Source: Cristatella mucedo
Taxonomy: Eukaryota > Bryozoa > Phylactolaemata > Cristatellidae
Direction: 5' to 3'
Length of the DNA stretch: 64,000 bases
Assembly: GCA_009760855.2 (NCBI GenBank)
Contig: WPIO01000001.1
Span: 8,409,001 to 8,473,000, forward strand
Below, piece after piece: positions 57,066 through 64,000 of this stretch. The position numbers and the translations under genes were made by a program. A model generated the notes under the pieces. The model was not told the DNA's origin. It did no database searches and saw nothing but the letters and a program-made list of their open reading frames with translations. The number at the start of each line of letters is the position of its first letter. The first letter of the stretch is position 1.

Positions 57066-57318
57066 TATCGTTTTCTGCGTCTCTCTCTGTCTCTCTCTGT
57101 CTCTCTCTGTCTCTCTCTCTCTGTCTCTCTCTGTCTCTCTCTCTCTCTCTCTCTTTATCTCAGTTTCTCAGTCTTTGGTATTCTGCTGCTGTACATTGTA
57201 TGTTTCTTATTTTTTGGCTGTCTGTTTGATGGCTTCTTTAGTTTATCTCTCTTTCTCTATTTCTCAGTATTGCTGTCCCTCTGACTCTGTCTTCGTCTCT
57301 CTTTACCGTCTCAGTTAA

Positions 57319-57352
<34 letters not shown>
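57066..57352. repeat. CTCTGT/CT-rich low-complexity tracts
   Basis: (CTCTCTGT)n at 57075-57155 and CT-rich text again at 57300-57352. Leu/Ser ORFs here are artefacts. Confidence 0.9.
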
Positions 57353-57353
<1 letters not shown>

Positions 57354-58119
57354 GCTGCTAGCTTTATAAAGTCAATGGATAGGTTCTCAAGAATGCAGAT
57401 ATATAGTGCAAAGTATACATCCTCTATCGTTTCATATCATTTCATGATAATGGATGCGAGTGCCCACTCTTTCAAACTTGAGGTCATCTGTGTAGCCAAA
57501 TTTCCGGAGGGGGTTATTTTGTTCCGATGTTTATTTTAGCTAGGGTCAAATCCCCTACGTACTCTCGGATGCGCCAGCACGGCCTGACTGCACCTGCACA
57601 TCCGCGACAGGTGACGAGAGCAGCAGTTATCAACAGCCGGTGGGCATCGGCAGCATTCTCGTCGTCTCACCCAGTGAGGGAATGGCGGCGCGAGCGACAG
57701 CTAATTTACTGGGTCGTTTGCGTTTGCATGGCACAACATAAACACGCCTAGCAATTACACACTCTGAACACATAAGGCGTCTCTGCAAAGGCAACAAGCA
57801 TTGTTCGAGCCGATCTCACTGACCCTACGGGCATGTTATTGGAGGCACGGCACATCAGCACTCCGCTCAGCCGCCTCGTTTGCGGGTCTTTATGGACGCT
57901 AGAGACCATTGTCCGTCGCCGCCGCAGTCCTCGCACATTCACGCCGACAATGGCCCGTGTTGCAAAAGCAGAAAAAATAGTCTGGGCCACTCGCGAAGGC
58001 CATGCGTGGCACAAGCACCAGCAGGGACAGGTAAACAGAAGGTCGTCCCTAATGTTAGCAGCTCATTCTTGTTGTCCTTTGTGTGGTCGCGCTTTCTTTT
58101 TTAATACTTGGCCAGCACC
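57353..58119. other. no recognisable gene
   Basis: Frames at 57833-58104 (plus) and 58014-57748 (minus) overlap and show no domain. Nothing supported. Confidence 0.3.
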
Positions 58120-58385
58120 GAACAGCAACACCAGGCAGCACAAAGCGGCAACACTTTGCAGCACAGAGCAGCAAAACCGTGCAGCACAGAGTAGCAACAC
58201 AGTGTCGCATAGAGCAGTAATTCCAAACAGCACAGAGCAGCAACAGCAGGCAGCACAGAGTAGCAACACTTTGCTGCACAGAGCAGCAAAACCGTGCAGC
58301 ACAGAGTAGCAACGCCGTGCCGCATAGAGCTGTAATTCCAAGCAGCACAGAGCAGCAACACCAGGCCGAACAAAGCAGCCACACA
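58120..58385. repeat. GCACAGAGCAGCAA satellite with 115-bp higher-order period
   Basis: Basic units of about 14-15 bp ('gcacagagcagcaa') vary in order (ACACTTTGCA, AACCGTGCA, ACAGTGTCGCAT, ATTCCAA). The whole sequence repeats after 115 bp: AACACTTTGC at 58150 and 58265. The plus strand gives Gln/Ala/Ser and the minus strand Cys/Leu frames. Confidence 0.9.
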
Positions 58386-58529
58386 ACAGGCTAACCAGCT
58401 CAACTGGATAAGGCAGTCGCTTGAGTCTTGGTCATTGCTTGTCTTTTCTTGTTCATTTGTTCTGCCTAAGCACTCTTACCCTATCCCACCCATAGACAAG
58501 AGACCCCCCCCTCTTTCATTTCCACCGCA
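58386..58529. other. no recognisable feature
   Basis: Short spacer between satellite and LINE. Confidence 0.3.
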
Positions 58530-59178
58530 GTGAGACATTGTAAGCTCTTGTCTTGTAAGCTCGAGACCTTGTCTGTCGTGAGCGTCGCTGCTGCCTCATT
58601 TCACCACTTCTCGCCGACCTGCACCGGCTCCCCGTCAAGCAACGCATCGACTTCAAGGTTTTGTCACACACTTTTAAGTCCCTTCATTCGTTGACTCCAG
58701 CCTACCTATCAGATCTGCTCCCCACCAGGCTAAGCATCGTTCGACCCGCTTTTTGGAATATAACTGTTTATCTATACCTCATTAAAAACATAAATCTTTT
58801 GGAGACCGTGCCTTTACTTCGTATGCTTTCAAAGCCTAGAACTCACTCCAATTTTCGCCACGACATCTCCTGACTTGGCCATATTTAAAAAGAAACTAAA
58901 AACGCCTATATTTATACAAACTATTGGCAGCATTTAGTGGGTCCCTGTGATTCGTCCTATATGTGCTTATGTCAGCTGACACTGTGTGTATGCTGCTACT
59001 AACCATACTTGCACGCCGACCCTGCGAACGTCACCCGAACCATGTTATTCTTGTTGTTTATTGAGCATGCTACCACTAACCATTCGATCGTGCTTCCTTT
59101 ACAGCAACTGTAAAGTGCCTAGAAAGAGATCGAGTTCTCCGAGGGCTCTATATCAAATGTATTATTATTATTATTATA
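58530..59178 (+). mobile_element. CR1/L2-type LINE family B, 3' end
   Basis: LHRLPVKQRIDFKVLSHTFK and PAYLSDLLPTRLSIV (58615-58740) are the ORF2 C-terminus in near-intact frame. The ORF2 end and 3' UTR (AAATGTGG-like and GTGTCAGC words) follow. The hairpin tail is TAAAGTGCCTAGAAAGAGAT...CCGAGGGCTCTATATC, then (ATT)n at 59160-59177. It is the best plus-strand view of the family tail. 5' truncated. Confidence 0.87.
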
Positions 59179-59932
59179 AGCTGCCAGTAGTGAAGAAACT
59201 CTTCCGTTATCCAAGCGGTCAAAGACTACACCAACGGGTATATATCGCGGGAAATAAGTAGAGGGTCAGCGACGTTCTCGGGCACGATCGTTACAAGTAA
59301 TTGCAATCAGTATATGCGACCATCGCAGCTGCTCGATGATCCAGGTTGCGTCGCACTCCAGACAGGACAGTCCTCGAAGGGATTAATAAAAAGCCACCGG
59401 ATGGTCACTAGTGCAGGACAGCACATTGTAAAATGCAGAGCGCGATCGGAGGCCTTCTACCGTACTACTGAGTACGTCTTCTATGAAGGGATTCGGTGAG
59501 GTCGGATCTGGCTAACAAGGCACTGTCCAGGGAGTGGATGGGCAATCTGGGAAGAATGCATCGCAAAACCGACTTTGAAGATTAGTGTTAGAAGATTGAA
59601 CAGTGCTTCCATTTGAACCTTGTTTGATGTTTTCACCCTGGACGTTTCATCTCCGACCATTTTGAATTGGGACACGCCACACCGAGGCGCGTCAGCATTT
59701 AGTGTGGTTTGAAATCTTTTTGCTTCACACCGCCCGTGAGGAAATTGCAGTCAGTAACTCGGAGCTCTCCGTAAATAAACACGCTACGATTTCGTCATGG
59801 CACTTTAATTAAAAACCTGTAAATACAGTAACGTCCCTGTCACGATCGTGAGCATATAACGCGTTTTCGCCAGCCAAAGGATTTCTTACTACCGATGGCT
59901 GGTAACAGCAAAGGTTAATTATGAAAATAATA
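59179..59932. other. no recognisable gene
   Basis: AT-rich; ORFs are short and unassigned. Confidence 0.3.
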
Positions 59933-60097
59933 TTAGCCGATTTAGCAGCCTCGTTTTCGTAGTGGTATAAGAGCCTTAACAGCTGTCAGCGAAGTTTGCA
60001 GTTGGCAATAAAGGATCGCTCGCTGAAAGATTAGAACCCACAACCTCGGTCGTGAAGAGCAAGCACCTTACCTCCTGGAGTAGAATAGCCCGTGGTT
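59933..60097 (-). mobile_element. SINE family 1 copy
   Basis: On the minus strand: a tRNA-like head ending in GGGTTCTAATCTTTCAGC, then GCCAACTGCAAACTTCGCTG, 'gctgttaaggctcttataccactac', GAGGCTGCTAAATCGGCTAA. Diverged, no clear ATTT tail. Confidence 0.75.
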
Positions 60098-60190
60098 CCA
60101 TTATTCAGCCTCACGAACGCTTCGAACAGCGAATGCTTCGAAGCTCGCTCGGAAATATCCCTCTGTGCCACCCCTGTCAAGCTGCTCGAA

Positions 60191-60362
60191 GCAGTCAATA
60201 GCAGTCAGCAGCAGTCAGCAGCAGTCAGCAGCAGTCAGCAGCAGTCAGCAGCAGTCAGCAGCAGTCAGCAGCAGTCAGCAGCAGCAACAGTCAGCAGCAG
60301 AAGCAGCAGTCAGCAGCAGCAACAGTCAGCAGCAGCAGCAGCAGCAGTAAGCATCAGTCCAG
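60191..60362. repeat. (CAGCAGTCA)n/(CAG)n repeat
   Basis: A 9-bp unit repeated about ten times, then mixed CAG/CAA. It gives Ser/Gln ORFs that are not gene evidence. Confidence 0.92.
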
Positions 60363-62727
60363 CAGCAGGCTGCTGGACTGGGTAAAATAACGTTAAGCGC
60401 GACTTGGGCGGTTGAAGCTGCGAACAGTCGATTGAGCAGAAGCTTGTAAGGAGCAGCAGCAGCATAGAGCCGAGTAATGAATGACCCAGCAACGCCCCTC
60501 TGACCCCTTCCCGGCTACCGATGCAGACTGTCGACTACTTCTTTCTTCCAGCGCTTTTGTGCTTTCGTGCGGCTTACTCCTTCATGCTTCGGCATGTCAG
60601 ACTTGGGCGTTAAGGTGAGGGGACAGCGCGGGTAGTAGTTACCTTTTTAGGGATTCGCAATTCACCCCGAAGGCCCGTCCGTACTGAAGGGGCGAAGTCG
60701 ACGCTCCCTTTCTTCATCAGACAGAGCAGAAAAGTTTGCCAGGCGCTCGTCGCTTTCACTACTTATAGCCCTACGATGAATGGCCGAAGCAAGACTAGTG
60801 CAAGGCCTGGCCTCATCGTTGGCTTGATCCTGGGCGAGCCCCGTCTGATGGCTAGAAGGCAAGGGGCTAGCAGAGTGACTTGGAAATCGTCGGCGTTCGA
60901 AGGCAACTAGAGCTCTAGCAAGCCCAAAGGTAACGCTGGGGTAACTGAGTACCTGGCATTAAGGTAACTGATTACCTGAACTGCTTGCCAACTCGTGTGA
61001 TGGGAAGCGCCTTGTCGTTGGCTTTCGTAAGGCTGCTAGCCGGCTGGCCTCCCACTCAACACCACGGCACGCCAAAAATTGAACCAGAGAGAGGGCCATA
61101 TCGCAACTATGCCAAGGACAGTCAGTCATTATCAGCGGTCTTAAAGGGCTTGCAAAGGGGTGAGCTGCCCGACACGCCCCATCTGGATCGGTCGTTCGGT
61201 GCGTCTGCACCTAACGCCCACTGCGAATTGATATGAGTTGTGACTTGGCCCCCCCCCCCCGTCAACTCCTACCCCCTCCCGTATACTGGTTACTGCATGT
61301 CTGCCTAAATATCCACCGCCTAGGTTCCCACGACTGCGGTTCAAAAGAAGTATGAAAATAAGAAAAATGAAACCGGATCCTCTGGCCCACCTGCCTTGCC
61401 CGAGGTTTGTTGATCCTGATCGCAAGGGCTGTGGCTAGGAAAAGGCAGTGGCTTAACATCAAAGCCAAATTGAAAAGAGATATGTTGATCCAGGCGCCAG
61501 CTTTTCTCTACAATCCCAGGGCTGGGCACACTAGAACGATACCTAACCACATGTAGGTCCTCCCTCCCTGAGTTTGCCAAAATAGTCCGACGAGTTCAAA
61601 CGAAAGCAGTCGTGGAACTATTACCTTCAGTGCTAACGAGCAAAATGCATAAATGTAGGTATGCGAGCCTACTTGTAGTGCGCATACAAGTATACACAGA
61701 AACAGGATCAGGCGTATACGTGCGAAGGTAAGGTAAGGTAAGGTGCAAAGGTATAAGCCCTCTGAAATGACTTATCTCTGGAATTATGCGTGTTTGTGTA
61801 TTGCTGCGAACGCCAGCAGCGGCTCATGCACAAGTCTTTCGCCGAGCACACACTCAGCGTACACAGAGGTTCTACTCCTGACATACGGTACGGGTCAAGC
61901 CGGTACCTCGAATTCGGGCTAAACGAGTAAGCGATGCTGAACATAAACTCAGGTATACCGACGGTAGCGGAGCCTTGCAGAAATCAAAAGCATCCGTACC
62001 TTAATAGCAAGCCTACGGCAACAACGTTGAGCAGCCCATAGGAGAGCCACATACGTTGCAAGCATATAGCACCGACCGTACTAAGACAGTCACTTCGAAG
62101 CATAAATCACAAACGACAAACTATTGCTTCAGATGTTCAGCTATATTTTCTTAACTACAGATGACTAGAAGCTCGCTCGCCAAAAGCAGCAGGTGCAGAT
62201 TTGGCGTCGGCCTCTAACGAATTCTTGGATGTCCAAACACCAGCAACAAACAAACGAGTCACCAAAAATTAGTAATTAATGCCACCAATTCTCGATAACG
62301 ATCGGTACTAATAATTCGACAACGGTTACCCTTACTTAGGCATCTTCTTCGCAAAGGCATTGAAGAGTAAATGACTATGTGTACACCCAAGCAAAAATAA
62401 AATAATATATGCAATAAACGACCGTTACCGTAAAGAGAGAAAGGAAGAACCGTGAAACACACCAAGCACGCAACATTGAGACCTTTACCCTATGAGCCTA
62501 ATGGTAGCTCTCTCCCCATCGGTTAGCAACCGAATCAGTTGACTTCCTTTTACGCGACTTCCGTTTACACTACTTCATATAGAACTCATGTAGAGAATTC
62601 TTGTATTTCCATCCGAAATGATAGAGGTTGATGACATATCCGGTACCTACAAGTTAAATTTTAGCAACCGAAAATGGTCTCAAGGCAGTTATAATCTGGC
62701 TGATTTACCATTTTAGCATTTCACTAT

Positions 62728-62728
<1 letters not shown>
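60363..62728. other. 2.4-kb stretch without recognised feature
   Basis: Short overlapping ORFs at 60959-61468 have no domain. A (GGTAA)4 run lies at 61723-61743 and poly-C at 61250. Otherwise AT-rich after 61600. Confidence 0.3.

Positions 62729-62784
<56 letters not shown>
62729..62784. repeat. (CA)n microsatellite
   Basis: 56 bp of CA with a short continuation containing CACTCACTCA. Confidence 0.95.
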
Positions 62785-62789
<5 letters not shown>

Positions 62790-63474
62790 ACACTCACTCA
62801 CGCGCGAGAATTCGTACACACGCATACGTACACGTACAGGTGCGAGTAGGTGTGTATACACAGTTAACGTGACATGTCGACGCACATATATGCAAGTGCA
62901 TTTATTCATTTATTTATCGATGAATGTACAGTGAGTATTTGTGTAAGCACAGACTCACACAGCGCCTACATATCGTTATCTGCCTTGATTCTTCCGATGA
63001 AGGTCAATCGCTGCCAAGTTCGTCGAAGTCCCGCATGAAGAAACGACTCTGAGACATCCCCGCATTGTTTCAACTACGGTCGTCAGCTATGATCGAGGCT
63101 CGTTAGGACTTCGGGAATGCAACACATGTTTTGAAAATATCCATTGCTATTGATACTAGCATTGTCACTATTGATGATGTAATGCTAGGATTCAGGCAGT
63201 CATAGAAAGTCACTACCCCTAAGTGGCCGTAGGGAAGGAAATAACTTGCCACAAACTGACACATTTAAGGACTCCATCGACTCAGGGAGGAGCAGCAGTC
63301 GGGGTGCTTTCGTTTGCAGCCATGTCGTTGCGCCGTAAGCTCCATTCTAACAAGCTTTGACCTTGATATTCCATATACACCGATGACGTTCGGTTAACCA
63401 CTGATTGCTAGATACGAGTCAGTAGCAGTGCACTCTTGAATTCCTTGCTCATCTCGCCGCCGCCATCGAATGAC
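62785..63474. other. no recognisable feature
   Basis: AT-rich flank; nothing supported. Confidence 0.3.
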
Positions 63475-63732
63475 TCAATGACGGTAAGCACTCTGTAGTG
63501 CTGTCCTGAGCGTCGGGTTACGTTCTTTTTCAACTTGGCCGTCGTTCATTGTGGCTTTAAGCAGTCCATCACAGTGCGTGCACCGGATGCAGCCCTTCCC
63601 ACTGCCAGCGGGATTTAAGTATCCTGCCACGGTGCAGCGGATGTGGTCATCCGGCTGCCGGTATACGTCGTCGTAGCTCGGCAATGAGGCCGCCGTGCCA
63701 TTCAATCTTCGAGGCTGGGTGCCGGTCATCAA
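63475..63732 (-). CDS. candidate exon of an unrecognised Cys-containing protein
   Basis: An 85-codon minus-strand ORF in ordinary-GC sequence without low complexity. It contains SLPSYDDVYRQP, then HIRCTV and GCIRCTHCDGLL: a PSYDxVY segment followed by a CxxC pair, as in small zinc-binding or endosomal membrane-adaptor proteins. The upstream side has TCTTACTAG, a possible acceptor, but an in-frame TGA lies between it and the ATG. A possible donor (AACGTAACC) follows the QVEKERN segment. I could not match it to a family. The rest of the gene, if real, may lie outside the window. Confidence 0.3.
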   Translation of the reverse strand: MMTGTQPRRLNGTAASLPSYDDVYRQPDDHIRCTVAGYLNPAGSGKGCIRCTHCDGLLKATMNDGQVEKERNPTLRTALQSAYRH

Positions 63733-64000
63733 TCACCTAGTAAGAGCCCCTTTCTGAGACAGATGATTTATGAGTACGAGCCATCTAGAAGCTCTTGTTG
63801 GCCGGTGTGGTCTCCATCGGCACTGAACGGCCACTAGGAATGAAGCCTGCCATTCGTCCACCGCTTGTTCATCTGCTTCAGAAAGCATTCTGACTAAAAT
63901 TCCCTATTACATTTCTTTAATACTTTATAGCCATTATGCCGTTACATCTTGGACTTGCCTCGAGTAGGAACTTTTCCTCTAGCCTCGATAGCTGTTTCCA
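63733..64000. other. no recognisable feature
   Basis: Window edge; nothing supported. Confidence 0.3.

Noticed and set aside
58120-58385. CRISPR-like repeat-spacer pattern
   Set aside because: The units are contiguous and degenerate, with no unique spacers of constant length; this is a eukaryotic satellite.

Overview
This is metazoan nuclear DNA, not bacterial. The coding regions are interrupted by spliceosomal introns, the intergenic space is large, dinucleotide microsatellites are abundant, and decayed LINEs, SINEs and DNA transposons make up most of the recognisable sequence. A hairy/enhancer-of-split gene and an NCOA4-like exon point to a bilaterian invertebrate. I cannot name the phylum from sequence alone.

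Two host loci can be supported. The stronger is a complete three-exon Hes-family bHLH-Orange repressor on the minus strand (46999 to 45845). It splices in frame to 270 residues with bHLH, Orange and a near C-terminal WRPW motif. The second is a large 3' terminal exon on the plus strand (6052-7040), with poly(A) signals at 7738 and 7799. Its protein carries eight dispersed Trp-Leu motifs, as does the C-terminal part of NCOA4, the ferritinophagy receptor. Its N-terminal exons were not found. Two weaker candidate exons on the minus strand are an ORF with a membrane-helix-like segment (48300-48788) and a Cys-containing ORF at the right edge (63475-63732).

Layout. 1.4-5.0 kb: two decayed CR1/L2-type LINE pieces with a SINE scrap between them. 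6-7.8 kb: the NCOA4-like exon and its 3' UTR. 8.2-9.2 kb: LINE end and SINE. 9.36-11.32 kb: a dead pogo/Tigger transposon with both terminal inverted repeats and TA duplications. 12.4-17.4 kb: a LINE split by two opposite-strand LINE copies. 18.6-24.4 kb: microsatellites, a SINE, LINE 3' ends, an R2/NeSL-type endonuclease retroelement fragment and an unclassified inverted-repeat element. 24.5-31.9 kb: mostly unannotated. 31.9-54 kb: a series of GC- and CpG-rich stretches, including the Hes locus at 45.8-47.5 kb, with a 210-bp direct repeat at 35.8 and 39.0 kb, minisatellites and SINE/LINE ends. 54-64 kb: satellites, SINEs, a LINE 3' end and mainly non-coding DNA.

The repeats are linked. One LINE family ends in a conserved tail: an AAGCGCC/GGCGCTT hairpin followed by an ATA-rich microsatellite. 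The same tail, slightly diverged, ends one tRNA-derived SINE family, which suggests that this LINE mobilised the SINE. A second tRNA-derived SINE with an ATTT-repeat tail occurs in about nine full or partial copies. Long ORFs in the CpG-rich and microsatellite stretches are mostly compositional artefacts and are not annotated.
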